Source: Motilimonas cestriensis
GTDB lineage: Bacteria; Pseudomonadota; Gammaproteobacteria; Enterobacterales; CBDFNC01
Length of the DNA: 64,000 bases
Reading direction: 5' to 3'
Assembly: GCF_021295315.1 (NCBI RefSeq)
Contig: NZ_JAIMJA010000005.1
Coordinates: 179,536-243,535, forward strand
Shown in pieces: positions 17,779-27,680 of the stretch. The notes below the pieces were generated by a model. It was not told the DNA's origin. It saw only the letters and a list, made by a program, of their open reading frames with translations, and did no database searches. Made by a program: the position numbers and the translations under genes. Each line of letters starts with the position of its first letter. Within the stretch, counting starts at the first letter, position 1.

Positions 17779-19497
17779 ATGGAAATGTTATCGGGCGCCG
17801 AAATGGTGATCAGATCACTGCAAGACGAAGGTGTGAAACACATCTTTGGCTACCCTGGTGGATCAGTATTGGATATTTATGATGCATTATTCCAATGCAG
17901 TGACATTGAACACTTTTTAGTACGCCATGAGCAAGCCGCTGTGCATATGGCTGATGGCTATACACGTGCAACAGGGAAGGTTGGTTGTGTTTTAGTGACC
18001 TCTGGTCCGGGTGCCACTAACTGTATTACCGGTATCGCGACTGCTTATATGGATTCGATCCCCATGGTGGTGTTATCGGGTCAGGTACCGACCAATTTTA
18101 TTGGCGATGATGCGTTTCAAGAAACGGACATGATTGGTGTCTCACGCCCTGTGGTTAAACACAGCTTTTTATGCAAAAAAGCTGAAGATATCCCGATTGC
18201 TATCAAAAAAGCATTTTATCTAGCTGCCAGCGGTCGCCCCGGCCCGGTGGTGGTAGATTTACCCAAAGATGTGCAAAACCCGAAGTTAAAGTTTCCTTAT
18301 CAATACCCTGAATCGGTGCATATGCGTTCGTACAACCCAACGCTAAGTGGCCATAAAGGTCAAATTAAGCGTGCGGTGAAAGCCTTAATGGCGGCGAAAC
18401 GCCCTGTACTATATGTCGGTGGCGGTGCGATTAATGCCAATGCTTCGGCTGATGTTATTCATTTAGCAGAGCAATGTAACTTACCCGTAGCCACAACACT
18501 GATGGGACTTGGCGCCTTCCCAGGAACACATAAGCAATCAATTGGCATGCTAGGGATGCACGGTACTTATGAAGCCAATATGTCGATGCATAACGCTGAT
18601 TTAATCTTCGCAGTAGGCGCGCGATTTGATGACCGTGTGACCAATGCGGTGGATAAATTTTGTCCTAATGCAACTATCATGCATATCGACATCGATCCGA
18701 CCTCAATTTCAAAAATCATTAATGCCGATATTCCTATCGTTGGCTCAATTGAAGTGGTTCTTGGCCAAATGCAAGAGATGATCGCTGAAATGGATGCTTT
18801 AAAAGATCAAGAAGATTTGTCTGCTTGGTGGCAATTGATTGATACATGGCGTGAACGAGAGTGCTTGGTGTATGAAAAATCGGATACGGTGATCAAACCC
18901 CAGCAGGTTATTGAAGCGCTATACAAAGTGACCAAGGGCGATGCGATTGTCACTTCCGACGTTGGTCAGCATCAAATGTTTGGCGCGCTTTATTATCCAT
19001 TTAAAAAACCTCGTCAGTGGATCAACTCAGGTGGCCTTGGCACCATGGGCTTTGGTTTTCCGGCTGCTATGGGATGTAAGGTCGCTTTACCCGATGAAGA
19101 AGTCGTGTGTATTACGGGAGATGGCTCAATTCAAATGAATATCCAAGAGCTATCTACTTGTATGCAATACAATATTCCCGTGAAGATTGTATCGCTAAAC
19201 AACCGCTCCCTTGGCATGGTTAAGCAATGGCAAAAAATGTTTTACGAAGGCCGCCAGTCTCACTCTTACATGGACTCCGTACCTGATTTTGTTAAGTTGG
19301 CAGAAGCCTATCATCATGTTGGGATTCGTGTAGACAAACCAGAAGAGCTTGAGCCAGCACTTGAAAGGGCTTTTGCCATGAAAGACCGCTTGGTATTTTT
19401 GGATATTGCAGTGGATCCGGAAGAGCACGTGTATCCGATGCAAGTGAAATTTGGCAGCATGCAAGATATGTTTTTAAGTAAAACGGAGAGAACCTAA
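17779..19497 (+). CDS. ilvI: Acetolactate synthase III large (catalytic) subunit
   Basis: A 572-residue thiamine-diphosphate enzyme that makes acetolactate or acetohydroxybutyrate for valine, leucine and isoleucine synthesis. The catalytic Glu51 lies in [11 protein letters not shown]. The ThDP/Mg motif begins GDGS at 447-450 and runs to LNNRSLGMV. Sequence and length follow E. coli IlvI (574), including the start [10 protein letters not shown]. The stop overlaps the ilvH start by one base, so the subunits are coupled. The ~296 bases upstream hold no leader peptide with branched-chain codons. Lrp control, as known for E. coli ilvIH, is plausible but not shown here. Confidence 0.97.
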   Translation: MEMLSGAEMVIRSLQDEGVKHIFGYPGGSVLDIYDALFQCSDIEHFLVRHEQAAVHMADGYTRATGKVGCVLVTSGPGATNCITGIATAYMDSIPMVVLSGQVPTNFIGDDAFQETDMIGVSRPVVKHSFLCKKAEDIPIAIKKAFYLAASGRPGPVVVDLPKDVQNPKLKFPYQYPESVHMRSYNPTLSGHKGQIKRAVKALMAAKRPVLYVGGGAINANASADVIHLAEQCNLPVATTLMGLGAFPGTHKQSIGMLGMHGTYEANMSMHNADLIFAVGARFDDRVTNAVDKFCPNATIMHIDIDPTSISKIINADIPIVGSIEVVLGQMQEMIAEMDALKDQEDLSAWWQLIDTWRERECLVYEKSDTVIKPQQVIEALYKVTKGDAIVTSDVGQHQMFGALYYPFKKPRQWINSGGLGTMGFGFPAAMGCKVALPDEEVVCITGDGSIQMNIQELSTCMQYNIPVKIVSLNNRSLGMVKQWQKMFYEGRQSHSYMDSVPDFVKLAEAYHHVGIRVDKPEELEPALERAFAMKDRLVFLDIAVDPEEHVYPMQVKFGSMQDMFLSKTERT

Positions 19498-19991
19498 TGC
19501 GCAGTATCCTTTCTATCTTAATTGAAAACGAAGCCGGCGCATTGTCTCGAGTCGTTGGTCTGTTTTCACAACGTGGCTATAATATTGAGTCGCTAACGGT
19601 AGCGGTAACGGATGATCCCACTCTGTCGCGAATGACGATTACAACCCATGCTGATGAGCGAAAGATTGAGCAAATTTTAAAGCAGCTACACAAGCTGGTG
19701 GATGTGCTTAAAGTATCGGAATTAACCGATGGTCCGCATATTGAGCGTGAGTTAATGTTGGTGAAAGTGAAAGCCAGCGGCACCAAACGCGATGAAGTGA
19801 AACGTAACGCGGATATTTTCCGCGGTCAAATAGTAGACGTCACCCAGAGTTTATACACGGTTCAGCTAAGTGGGACCACAGATAAGCTTGATGCATTTAT
19901 TGCTGCATTGGGTGAAGCAACTGAAATTATTGAAGTGGTTCGGTCTGGGGTGTGTGGCATCGCTCGCGGTGAGCGTTCGTTACGCCCTTAG
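19497..19991 (+). CDS. ilvH: Acetolactate synthase III small (regulatory) subunit
   Basis: A 164-residue regulatory partner of IlvI with an N-terminal ACT domain (residues ~1-78) and a C-terminal ferredoxin-like domain. It stabilises the holoenzyme and confers valine feedback inhibition. Asn11, Gly14 and Ser17, positions linked to valine sensitivity in E. coli IlvH, are all conserved, so inhibition by valine is expected. The gene begins on the last base of the ilvI stop (TAATG) and ends before a strong terminator. Confidence 0.97.
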   Translation: MRSILSILIENEAGALSRVVGLFSQRGYNIESLTVAVTDDPTLSRMTITTHADERKIEQILKQLHKLVDVLKVSELTDGPHIERELMLVKVKASGTKRDEVKRNADIFRGQIVDVTQSLYTVQLSGTTDKLDAFIAALGEATEIIEVVRSGVCGIARGERSLRP

Positions 19992-20021
19992 TGATAAGCC
20001 TGATAAATTGCACTTCGTTTT

Positions 20022-20048
20022 AAAACCAGACTTGTTCTGGTTTTTTTT
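20022..20048 (+). terminator. Rho-independent terminator after ilvIH
   Basis: AAAACCAGA and TCTGGTTTT arms with a five-base loop, followed by a T tract. Confidence 0.92.
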
Positions 20049-20154
20049 GTGGTCAAAATAACGATTAATACTGGTTAATTTAACCAATAATTCTAATTGT
20101 AACTTAATGGACATTTTTTGTTCTATAAAAACAGTGGGTTATACTTTGCTTTAG

Positions 20155-20171
20155 TTGGCATGAACCTTGAT
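20155..20171 (+). promoter_or_regulatory. Candidate sigma-54 promoter of pspG
   Basis: TTGGCATGAACCTTGAT matches the -24/-12 consensus closely: TGGCA at -24, ten bases between GG and the -12 dinucleotide, then TTGAT. The -12 has GA where GC is usual. It lies 43 bases before the pspG start. In E. coli pspG is also transcribed by sigma-54 under PspF. Confidence 0.65.
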
Positions 20172-20214
20172 TAACTCAAACTAGCATATTTTCAATTACG
20201 TTAAAGGTGATGTT

Positions 20215-20424
20215 ATGTTTGAATTTTTATTTTTGTTGCTCATGTTAGGAGCGATGGCGTTTACAGGTTTTACCTTGGTTGGTTGTATTGTGGTGGTTTG
20301 TATTGCCGCGGTAATATTGCTGGTTTTTGGTGCAATTGGTTTACTAATCCAATGGGCACCATGGATTTTGGCCGCTGCTATTATTTATTGGTTAGTGAGT
20401 GATAAACGTTGCAAACAAAGCTAG
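20215..20424 (+). CDS. pspG: PspG-like phage shock membrane protein
   Basis: A 69-residue, very hydrophobic inner-membrane protein with two to three helices and a short basic C-terminus (DKRCKQS). It can be aligned along its length with E. coli PspG (80 residues): M-x-E-x-LF at the start, a central TG-x2-L-x-G, an L-x-I-x3-PW motif and a final W before the basic tail. PspG is an effector of the phage shock response to inner-membrane damage. The sigma-54-like promoter upstream supports the call. No pspF or pspABC is in the window, so it is solitary, as in E. coli. AAGGTGA serves as ribosome site. Confidence 0.75.
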   Translation: MFEFLFLLLMLGAMAFTGFTLVGCIVVVCIAAVILLVFGAIGLLIQWAPWILAAAIIYWLVSDKRCKQS

Positions 20425-20492
20425 TGCGTTGCAGTTCAACTGGCTTTAGATTAAATTGATGCTATCTAAGTGGTTACGTTAAGGATTTAAAT

Positions 20493-20948
20493 TTGAAAAA
20501 GTTTTTTGTATTTGCTGGTTTAGGGCTAGCCTTATTAAGCAGTGCATCTCAAGCAGAGATAATGGTCGATGGGGCATATGTGCGAGCAACCCCGCCAAAC
20601 GTGCAAAACAGTGCGGCTTTTTTACAATTAATGAATCACTCTAACGCGCTAGCCACACTGGTATCCGCTAAGAGTGACATTGCAGAAAAGGTTGAGTTGC
20701 ATAATCACATTATGGCTGATGGCATGATGAAGATGCGCCAAGTTGATGCTATAGAAATCAAAGGTATGGAAACCCTATCACTGCAACCGGGTGGTTACCA
20801 TATTATGCTATTGGGGTTAAAAGGGCCTTTAACTGAGGGACAAGAGGTCAGTTTTACCTTAGGTTTCTCGTCGGGGGAGCAGCTATCTTTTGTGGCTCCG
20901 GTGAAATCAATTAAAGGTAATAAACCTAAAATGAAACAGAACCATTAA
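20493..20948 (+). CDS. Periplasmic copper chaperone PCu(A)C family
   Basis: A 151-residue protein with a signal peptide (residues 1-21, ending ASQA). The copper site motif H-x10-M-x21-H-x-M is perfect: His70, Met81, His103 and Met105. PCu(A)C proteins carry Cu(I) in the periplasm, often to the CuA site of cytochrome oxidase. The start is TTG at 20493 with AAGGA eight bases upstream; no ATG is available. The DUF2333 gene follows after eight bases, so the two likely form an operon. No Sco or oxidase gene is adjacent. Confidence 0.92.
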   Translation: MKKFFVFAGLGLALLSSASQAEIMVDGAYVRATPPNVQNSAAFLQLMNHSNALATLVSAKSDIAEKVELHNHIMADGMMKMRQVDAIEIKGMETLSLQPGGYHIMLLGLKGPLTEGQEVSFTLGFSSGEQLSFVAPVKSIKGNKPKMKQNH

Positions 20949-20956
20949 GGCTTATC

Positions 20957-21955
20957 ATGGAAAATTTTACCGCAAAACGTGTGCTGGGTGTTTTTCTCGT
21001 ACTTTTTTTTATCGGTTATGGTACATCGGTATATTGGGGGCTTGAGCCCAATGTGATGGATATCTCTGAACTGGAGGTTAAATCAAAAGATGAGGCGGCT
21101 CAAGAAGGCAAAAAACTAGTAGTGGGTTACATCACCACGACAACGCTAATCACTGTTGCAGAAACCTTACTGGATAAACCCGGTGGCTATTTGAGTAATG
21201 ATGTTATGCCGCCGAGCCTCTTTATGGATAACATGCCAGCTTGGGAGCTGGGGGTGCTAGAGCAAGTGCGCGATTTATCTTTGATCATGCGTAAAGACTT
21301 TAGCCGCTCACAGAGCCAATCGGTGGAAGACAAAGATCTAAAAGTTGCTCAGCCAAAATTTAATATTGACAATAAAAGCTGGCACTTACCCAGTGCAGAA
21401 GCGGAATATCGTGAAGGGATTAAGGCTATTTATAGCTACCGTTCCCGGTTAGCGGACCCTAATCAGCCTGATGCGCAATTTTATGCGCGAGCCGATAATT
21501 TAGCGGCTTGGTTAAAAGAAGTACAAAGTCGCTTGGGCAGCTTATCGCAAAAACTGAGCTCAAGTGTGGGTCGCCATGCCATTAATGATGGTTTGGCTGG
21601 GGACTCTGCGGCAGAGCAGTCAACTTATGCCCCAGATGAAGAGCTGATTAAGACATCATGGTTTTTAACTGATGATGTATTTTATGAGGCGCGCGGGGCA
21701 AGTTGGGCGTTATTGCACTTTATGAAAGCCATCGAGGTTGACTTTAAAGGCGTCTTAGAAAAGAAAAATGCTACCGTGAGTGTTCGCCAAATTATTCGAG
21801 AGCTGGAAGAAACGCAAGAAACGGTGTGGAGCCCAATGATTTTAAATGGCAGTGGCTTTGGTTTGATGGCTAACCATTCCTTAGTGATGGCGAACTATAT
21901 TTCGCGTGCTAATGCAGCGGTGATCGATTTATCTGAGTTGCTCAATAAGGGCTAA
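20957..21955 (+). CDS. DUF2333 family membrane-anchored protein
   Basis: A 332-residue protein recognised as DUF2333-like (conserved GGYLSNDVMPPSLFMDNMP block and FYARADNLAAWL segment). One N-terminal transmembrane helix (residues ~9-29) anchors a large, probably periplasmic domain. The family is widespread in gammaproteobacteria, but its function is unknown. It starts eight bases after the PCu(A)C gene and ends before a perfect 14-bp terminator. The pairing with a copper chaperone is a hint of envelope or metal function, not proof. Confidence 0.85.
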   Translation: MENFTAKRVLGVFLVLFFIGYGTSVYWGLEPNVMDISELEVKSKDEAAQEGKKLVVGYITTTTLITVAETLLDKPGGYLSNDVMPPSLFMDNMPAWELGVLEQVRDLSLIMRKDFSRSQSQSVEDKDLKVAQPKFNIDNKSWHLPSAEAEYREGIKAIYSYRSRLADPNQPDAQFYARADNLAAWLKEVQSRLGSLSQKLSSSVGRHAINDGLAGDSAAEQSTYAPDEELIKTSWFLTDDVFYEARGASWALLHFMKAIEVDFKGVLEKKNATVSVRQIIRELEETQETVWSPMILNGSGFGLMANHSLVMANYISRANAAVIDLSELLNKG

Positions 21956-22006
21956 ATTACATCAATTGTTACCAAGCTGAACCACAGCTTAAGCAGGCAA
22001 ACATTC

Positions 22007-22045
22007 AATGGCAATCAAGGAAAACCTTGATTGCCATTGTTTTTT
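22007..22045 (+). terminator. Rho-independent terminator after DUF2333 gene
   Basis: Perfect 14-bp stem (22007-22020 with 22025-22038), AAAA loop, then a T tract. Confidence 0.95.
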
Positions 22046-22086
22046 TAGTGGATACAATGCTCGCCTAACTATAAGGGCGTGACGAA

Positions 22087-22749
22087 ATGAAAAAATATCT
22101 TGCAGCAACTCTATTTACTTTAGCGATCAGTCACTCAGCATCAGCAGATGATTGGGGCATCTTTGCGGGTGTTGATATCGCTAAACCCGTTACCGATGGT
22201 AAGCTGAATAGCGATTCTCTTAGTTTGAAAAATGATTGGCGTGGAAGTGGTTATGTGGCCATTGAACACGGTATTATTTTATTACCTAATGTGAAATTCG
22301 CCTACACGAATTTAGACAGTAAAGGCTCTTCAAGTACCAGTGATGTAACGCTAGACATGAGTAGTTTTGATACCATCTTATATTACCAGTTATTTGATAA
22401 TGGCTTGTTCGAGGCCGATCTTGGTTTAAATGTAAAATACATCAGCGGCGATTTGCATACTTTATCTAACAATCATTTTAACAGTACTATCCCACAAGCT
22501 TACGGTGCCGCAAAGTTTCACATACCAAATACTGGCCTAAGTGTGTTCACAGATGTGACTGCGGGCTCTGTAACCGATGATGAAGTGGTGGATGCTTTGA
22601 TTGGCGTGAGTTATGCGTTTAACCCTGAAGGTTTAACCAAAGTTAACTTACGAGGTGGCTATCGTTACCAAGAAGTTAAATTGAAAGATGAGGTTAAGCT
22701 CAATACTGAGTATGACGGTATCTTTGTTGGAGTTGAAGTTAACTTCTAA
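22087..22749 (+). CDS. Outer membrane beta-barrel protein (TIGR04219-like)
   Basis: A 220-residue protein with a cleavable signal (residues 1-20, SASA/DD) and alternating hydrophobic strands typical of an outer-membrane barrel. The last residue is Phe (VEVNF), the usual BamA recognition signal. The pattern of a HG-IILLPN-VK segment, a paired-aromatic LYYQLFDN and an LGLNVKYISG strand matches the TIGR04219 outer-membrane family known from marine gammaproteobacteria. The function is unknown. It has its own unit between two hairpins. Confidence 0.8.
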   Translation: MKKYLAATLFTLAISHSASADDWGIFAGVDIAKPVTDGKLNSDSLSLKNDWRGSGYVAIEHGIILLPNVKFAYTNLDSKGSSSTSDVTLDMSSFDTILYYQLFDNGLFEADLGLNVKYISGDLHTLSNNHFNSTIPQAYGAAKFHIPNTGLSVFTDVTAGSVTDDEVVDALIGVSYAFNPEGLTKVNLRGGYRYQEVKLKDEVKLNTEYDGIFVGVEVNF

Positions 22750-22774
22750 ACGCGTTTTTTGTTAACTGCTTGTC

Positions 22775-22795
22775 AAGGGGAGGCTTTCTCCCCTT
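22775..22795 (+). terminator. Hairpin after outer membrane protein gene
   Basis: AAGGGGAG and CTCCCCTT (8 bp) with a five-base loop; no proper U tract follows. Confidence 0.55.
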
Positions 22796-22821
22796 ATATT
22801 GAATTATTAGCTCTCCTCTCC

Positions 22822-22840
22822 TTATTCCTTTTTCTTATAA
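22822..22840 (+). promoter_or_regulatory. Candidate CysB operator upstream of cysJ
   Basis: TTATTCCTTTTTCTTATAA shares 15 of 19 positions, including the first ten, with the palindrome before cysG at 27585-27603. It lies 85 bases before the cysJ start. A LysR-type regulator site is inferred from position and repetition at both cys operons. Confidence 0.45.
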
Positions 22841-22924
22841 AAAATCCCTATTTATTCTTTGTTGTTATTCTTTCCACCCAGTAAACTGTCTGTAATTCAT
22901 TTTGGGATAGTGGAAATCTTAGGC

Positions 22925-24745
22925 ATGCTGTTAAAGGAACTCTCTTCATTAACCAGCCCTTTGTCGGACTTACAGCTTAATCAGCTGCAGCAGGCAATCG
23001 CTGAGTTAAATCCAAATCAACTCGCTTGGGTGAGTGGATATCTTTCGGGTATTAGTCAAGGCGGCGCCGTTGTTGCAACGGGTGCGGTTAGCGCAGCTGC
23101 GGTTAGCGCTGCACCAGCTGGCCAGTTGACTGTGTTATTTGGCTCACAGACAGGTAACTCTAAGGGCGTTGCCGAAGAGTTAGCTGCAAGTGCTAAGGCG
23201 CAAGGGTTGCCAGTTCAAGTTAAATCAATGGCCAACTACAAGGCAAAAGATTTAAAAACGGAAACCCACCTTATTATCGTAGTGAGTACCAATGGTGAAG
23301 GTGAAGCGCCTGATGATGCCATTGAGCTGCATGAGTTGTTAGGCTCTAAAAAAGCGCCTAAGCTACCTGATCTCAAGTACGCGGTGCTGGCATTAGGCGA
23401 CTCTAGTTACGAGTTTTTCTGTCAAACCGGTAAAGATTTTGATGAGCGTTTAGCTGCAACTGGTGCGCAGAGTTTCCTTGAGCGTCTTGATTGTGATGTT
23501 GATTACGAAACGCCTGCTAAAGAGTGGGGTGATAAAGCCCTTAAACTCGTTTCTGAGACGTTAACCCTTAGTGTACAAGCTGCTCCTGTTGCGCAACCGT
23601 TTGCTGCGCCAGCGTCATTCGCGACCAGCCAGTACGATAAAAAGAACCCGTATACGGCAACCCTAGTTACGAACCAAAAAATCACGGGGCGTAATTCGCA
23701 AAAAGATGTACGTCACTTTGAAATCTCACTTGAAGATTCAGGTATTCAATATCGCGCTGGTGATGCGCTAGGTGTTTGGTTTGAAAATGACAGCGAATTA
23801 GTTGACCAAGTGGTGAAACAAGTCGGCCTTAGCGGTGATGAACAAGTTGAGGTTGATGGCGAGAAGGTATCACTACGCCAAGCCTTGATTAGCCATTATG
23901 AGTTAACCCAGTCATACCCTGGATTTGTGGAGAAATACGCCGAAATTTCAGGTAGCAAAAAGCTAGCGAAAATCGCAGCCGATAAAGCACAAGCGCGTGA
24001 ATACGCTAATAGCCACCAAATTCTTGATATTTTAGCGGTGAAGAAAAATGTTTCGCTAACAGCGGAGCAACTTATCGCAATGTTACGCCGTATTACGCCG
24101 CGTTTATATTCAATTGCTTCCAGCCAAGCGGAAGTGGAAGAAGAAGTTCACTTAACTGTTGGCATGGTTGAGTTTGAAAGTGAGCAAGGTGATGCGCGTA
24201 GCGGCGGTGCAACGGGCTTTTTGAAACGTCTAGAAGAAGGCGGCGAAGTGAAAGTGTTTGTTGAGCACAATGATAACTTCCGTCTCCCTGCTAACCCTGA
24301 AACCCCAGTGATCATGGTGGGCCCTGGTACAGGCGTAGCACCTTTTAGAGCCTTTATGCAAGAGCGTGATGCCCAAGGCGCGGGTGGTAAAAACTGGATG
24401 TTCTTTGGTGACCAAACCTTCACAGAAGATTTCCTATACCAAGTGGAATGGCGTGGTTACTTAGATTCAGGCCTGCTGACTAAAATGGATGTGGCTTTCT
24501 CTCGTGACCAAGAAGAAAAAATCTATGTTCAGCACCGTTTACTAGAAAACGCTGCGCAAGTTTATCAATGGCTTGAAGACGGTGCACACTTCTATATTTG
24601 TGGTGATGCCAATCGCATGGCTAAAGATGTCAACGATGCATTAGTTAAAATAGTACAAGAGCAAGGTAATAAGAGCTTCGAAGAAGCCGAAGAATACGTA
24701 AGTGAGTTACGTCGTGCTAAGCGTTATCAGAGGGATGTTTACTAA
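22925..24745 (+). CDS. cysJ: Assimilatory sulfite reductase, flavoprotein (alpha) subunit
   Basis: A 606-residue diflavin reductase that passes electrons from NADPH through FAD and FMN to CysI. The N-terminal flavodoxin domain begins near residue 65 ([15 protein letters not shown]). The FAD domain shows RLYSIASS and the NADPH domain [12 protein letters not shown]. The C-terminus ends in DVY, with an aromatic Tyr as expected. Length is close to E. coli CysJ (599). The ATG at 22925 aligns with the E. coli N-terminal region; an upstream TTG at 22859 extends the frame without conserved sequence. The stop overlaps the cysI start by one base. Confidence 0.97.
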   Translation: MLLKELSSLTSPLSDLQLNQLQQAIAELNPNQLAWVSGYLSGISQGGAVVATGAVSAAAVSAAPAGQLTVLFGSQTGNSKGVAEELAASAKAQGLPVQVKSMANYKAKDLKTETHLIIVVSTNGEGEAPDDAIELHELLGSKKAPKLPDLKYAVLALGDSSYEFFCQTGKDFDERLAATGAQSFLERLDCDVDYETPAKEWGDKALKLVSETLTLSVQAAPVAQPFAAPASFATSQYDKKNPYTATLVTNQKITGRNSQKDVRHFEISLEDSGIQYRAGDALGVWFENDSELVDQVVKQVGLSGDEQVEVDGEKVSLRQALISHYELTQSYPGFVEKYAEISGSKKLAKIAADKAQAREYANSHQILDILAVKKNVSLTAEQLIAMLRRITPRLYSIASSQAEVEEEVHLTVGMVEFESEQGDARSGGATGFLKRLEEGGEVKVFVEHNDNFRLPANPETPVIMVGPGTGVAPFRAFMQERDAQGAGGKNWMFFGDQTFTEDFLYQVEWRGYLDSGLLTKMDVAFSRDQEEKIYVQHRLLENAAQVYQWLEDGAHFYICGDANRMAKDVNDALVKIVQEQGNKSFEEAEEYVSELRRAKRYQRDVY

Positions 24746-26475
24746 TGAGCTATCAGCCAAAACCCAGTCCAGACAATAGTCTTGATGGACGCGCGTTATC
24801 AGACAACGAACGCATTAAAACCGAAAGCAATTTTTTACGTGGCACTATCGCCGAAGCATTAGATGACCAAGTGTATGGTGGTTTTAGCCCAGACGATATT
24901 CAGCTAATCAAATTCCATGGCTTATATCAGCAAGATGATCGTGATTTACGTGGTGAGCGCAAAAAGCAAAAACTAGACCCGCGTCATAGCTTCTTACTGC
25001 GCGCGCGTATGCCCGGCGGTATTTGTACGCCAGAGCAATGGCTACAAATTGATAAGTACGCGCAAGAGCGCACCATGGTAGGCAGCATTCGTTTAACCAC
25101 GCGTCAAACGTTTCAATACCATGGCATTTTAAAGCGTAACTTACGGCCGATTTTCCAAGGTTTAGATGAAGTTGGCATCGACTCTATCTTTACCGCGGGT
25201 GACGTAAACCGTAATACCTTATGTACGTCTAACCCAGTGGAATCTGAATTCCATGCCGAGATGTACGAGCTGGCAAAACAAACCAGTGAGCACTTTTTAC
25301 CAAATACCAAGGGCTTTGCTGACCTTTGGTTAAACGGTGAAAAAGTAGCGAGTAACGAAGCCGAAAGTGAGCCTTTGTATTCAAATGTTTACTTGCCGCG
25401 TAAGTTTAAAATCGCGTTTGTTATGCCGCCGCAAAACGATATTGACGTGCATGCAAACGATATTAGCTTCGTTGCTATCGTGCGTGATGGTGAGTTAGTG
25501 GGTTACAACGTTTTAGTGGGTGCGGGCCTTGGCCATACTCACGGTGATAAGCGTACTCATCCTCGTAAAGCCGATGATTTTGGTTTTATTGACAAAAAAG
25601 ACGTCATTGCTATCTCTGAAGCGATTGTTAGCGTGCAACGTGATTGGGGTAACCGCAGTGATCGTCACTTGTCTAAAACTAAATACACCATCGAGCGTGT
25701 CGGTGTTGCAGCGTTTAAAGCTGAAGTAGAAGGCCGCAGTGGAATTACATTTGCTGAGAGTCAAGATTACAAATTTGAATACCGCGGCGACCGTATTGGC
25801 TGGATCAAAGGCATTGATAAGAAGTGGCACTTAACACTGTTTATTGAAAATGGCCGAATTTTAGACTTCCCAGGCAAACCGCTTAAAACCGGTATGCGTG
25901 AAATAGCCAAAGTACACAAAGGCGATTTCCGTTTCACTGCTAACCAAAACTTAATTGTTGCCGGTGTGGCAGAAAAAGATAAGGCAAAAATTGAACAGTT
26001 AGCGGTTGAACACGGCTTAAAAACCGAAGACTTGAGCAAACAACGCGAAAACTCGATGGCGTGTGTATCGTTTCCAACGTGTCCATTAGCGATGGCCGAG
26101 GCAGAGCGTTACCTACCGGGCTTAGTGACTCAGGTTGAAGGCATGCTTGATAAATACGGCGTTGCTGATGAACATTTAGTACTTCGCGTGACCGGTTGTC
26201 CAAATGGTTGTGGTCGCGCCGCGCTGGCAGAATTTGGTTTAGTAGGAAAAGGCCCTGGTCGTTACAATATTCTATTGGGCGGCAATCGCGAAGGGACGCG
26301 TATTCCAAAAACTTACTTGGAAAATGCGGACGAAACACAAATTCTAGATGAGCTAGATAGCTTGATAGGTCGCTGGGCAACTGAGCGCAATCCAAATGAA
26401 GGATTTGGTGATTTTACTGTTCGCTCCGGCATTGTTGAAGAAGTAGTAGTGGCTTCACGGGATTTTTATGCCTAA
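24745..26475 (+). CDS. cysI: Assimilatory sulfite reductase, hemoprotein (beta) subunit
   Basis: A 576-residue siroheme and [4Fe-4S] enzyme that reduces sulfite to sulfide with six electrons from CysJ. The cluster and siroheme cysteines are Cys440 and Cys446 ([14 protein letters not shown]) and Cys485 and Cys489 (TGCPNGCGR). The substrate-binding basic region ([12 protein letters not shown]) is present. Length matches the family (570). It is coupled to cysJ by a TAATG overlap and overlaps the start of cysH by eight bases, so the three genes form a tight operon. Confidence 0.98.
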   Translation: MSYQPKPSPDNSLDGRALSDNERIKTESNFLRGTIAEALDDQVYGGFSPDDIQLIKFHGLYQQDDRDLRGERKKQKLDPRHSFLLRARMPGGICTPEQWLQIDKYAQERTMVGSIRLTTRQTFQYHGILKRNLRPIFQGLDEVGIDSIFTAGDVNRNTLCTSNPVESEFHAEMYELAKQTSEHFLPNTKGFADLWLNGEKVASNEAESEPLYSNVYLPRKFKIAFVMPPQNDIDVHANDISFVAIVRDGELVGYNVLVGAGLGHTHGDKRTHPRKADDFGFIDKKDVIAISEAIVSVQRDWGNRSDRHLSKTKYTIERVGVAAFKAEVEGRSGITFAESQDYKFEYRGDRIGWIKGIDKKWHLTLFIENGRILDFPGKPLKTGMREIAKVHKGDFRFTANQNLIVAGVAEKDKAKIEQLAVEHGLKTEDLSKQRENSMACVSFPTCPLAMAEAERYLPGLVTQVEGMLDKYGVADEHLVLRVTGCPNGCGRAALAEFGLVGKGPGRYNILLGGNREGTRIPKTYLENADETQILDELDSLIGRWATERNPNEGFGDFTVRSGIVEEVVVASRDFYA

Positions 26476-27229
26476 TTTGAATTTAGCCGAGTTACTTAAG
26501 CTTAATGCTGCAGAGCGTGTTTTAGCGTTGGCTGAGGTAAATGCTGAGCTTGAGACAATGACTGCTGTTGAACGCATTCAATGGGCGTTTGAAAACTTAG
26601 AGGGTGAATTTGCCTTATCTTCTAGTTTTGGTATTCAAGCGGCAGTGTCATTGCACATGGTCAGTTCACAACGTGCGGATGTGCCAGTGATCTTAACGGA
26701 TACTGGCTACTTGTTTCCTGAAACGTACCAATTTATTGATGAGCTAACTGAGCGTTTGGGCCTCAACCTTAAAGTGTATCGCGCAGCGCAAAGTGCTGCT
26801 TGGCAAGAGGCGCGTTACGGTAAACTTTGGGAGCAGGGCGTCGAAGGGTTAACCCGTTATAACCAGATCAATAAAGTCGAGCCAATGAAGCGCGCTATTA
26901 GCGAGCTTAAAGTAAAAACTTGGTTCTCTGGCTTACGTCGCTCACAATCGTCAAGCCGAGAAGGCCTGCCGGTACTGAGTGTGCAAAATGGTTGTTTTAA
27001 GTTTTTGCCAATTATTGATTGGACCAATAAAGACGTACATTACTACTTAAAAGACTTTGATTTGCCTTATCACCCATTGTGGGATCAAGGTTATGTTTCA
27101 GTTGGTGATGTGCAAACATCACGGCCATTAGAAGTGGGTATGAGTGAAGAAGATACCCGTTTCTTTGGATTAAAACGTGAATGTGGTTTACATGAAGCTG
27201 ACATTGAAGTTGATGGTAGCGGTATTTAA
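26468..27229 (+). CDS. cysH: Phosphoadenosine phosphosulfate (PAPS) reductase
   Basis: A 253-residue enzyme that reduces PAPS to sulfite and PAP with thioredoxin. The PP-loop-like [10 protein letters not shown] and the catalytic Cys239 in KRECGLH are present; only this one C-terminal Cys motif is found, without the paired CC motifs that hold an iron-sulfur cluster. It is therefore the PAPS-using E. coli type, not an APS reductase, which fits the presence of cysC in the second operon. It overlaps cysI by eight bases and ends before a terminator. Confidence 0.97.
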   Translation: MPNLNLAELLKLNAAERVLALAEVNAELETMTAVERIQWAFENLEGEFALSSSFGIQAAVSLHMVSSQRADVPVILTDTGYLFPETYQFIDELTERLGLNLKVYRAAQSAAWQEARYGKLWEQGVEGLTRYNQINKVEPMKRAISELKVKTWFSGLRRSQSSSREGLPVLSVQNGCFKFLPIIDWTNKDVHYYLKDFDLPYHPLWDQGYVSVGDVQTSRPLEVGMSEEDTRFFGLKRECGLHEADIEVDGSGI

Positions 27230-27245
27230 CGACCTATTCTTAAAC

Positions 27246-27267
27246 AAGCGCCTAAGGGCGCTTTTTT
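27246..27267 (+). terminator. Rho-independent terminator after cysJIH
   Basis: AAGCGCC and GGCGCTT arms with a four-base loop, then T6. Confidence 0.92.
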
Positions 27268-27291
27268 GTTGTTAAGCAAATGGTTGTCAGG

Positions 27292-27534
27292 TTATTGCGA
27301 TTTCATTTTCAGCACAATGGCTCGGATAAAAGCTAAAATCATCACAGCAACTAGCATTAAAGCCCATTGGAATGGCCATGTAATGGGCTCAAAGTGCATC
27401 ACCAAACCAACAACAAAAGCCGCTCCGCCGACAACAAACGACCAACCTTTTAAGCGGCATAATTCCATGAGTAACATAAACAGCGCGAAAGCGAGCCAAT
27501 GCCATTGATTTACATGGTATAACAAGTCTGGCAC
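27292..27534 (-). CDS. Small membrane protein, NfeD transmembrane-domain-like
   Basis: An 80-residue protein with two to three hydrophobic helices and a basic C-terminus. The pattern of an aromatic-rich start (WHWLAF), a helix with a conserved acidic E (LLMELC), then a Gly-rich turn and a PITWPFQWAL segment resembles the membrane half of NfeD/YbbK proteins; the OB-fold domain is missing. The start is GTG at 27534 with AGAGGA eight bases upstream. It lies between the two cys operons on the opposite strand. The role is unknown and the family assignment is tentative. Confidence 0.6.
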   Translation of the reverse strand: MPDLLYHVNQWHWLAFALFMLLMELCRLKGWSFVVGGAAFVVGLVMHFEPITWPFQWALMLVAVMILAFIRAIVLKMKSQ

Positions 27535-27583
27535 AGGTAGTATCCTCTAATAAAAAAAGCAGCTGATTATAAAAAAAAGTATT

Positions 27584-27604
27584 TTTATTCCTTTATGGAA
27601 TAAA
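27584..27604 (+). promoter_or_regulatory. Perfect palindrome upstream of cysG, candidate CysB operator
   Basis: Arms TTTATTCC and GGAATAAA separated by five bases, centred 87 bases before the cysG start. The core recurs before cysJ. The geometry suits a LysR-type regulator; CysB is the expected one for this pathway, by inference. Confidence 0.55.
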
Positions 27605-27680
27605 GAAGACCTTTATATTATTTTACGGGATATAGATCTCAATTTATAGTTGCACGAATTAAAGCAGTAAGGACGTCTAT

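Noticed and set aside
27266..27508. An 80-codon frame on the plus strand opposite the NfeD-like gene.
   Set aside because: The minus-strand product has a membrane-protein pattern and an SD; the plus frame overlaps the cysH terminator and is low-complexity.
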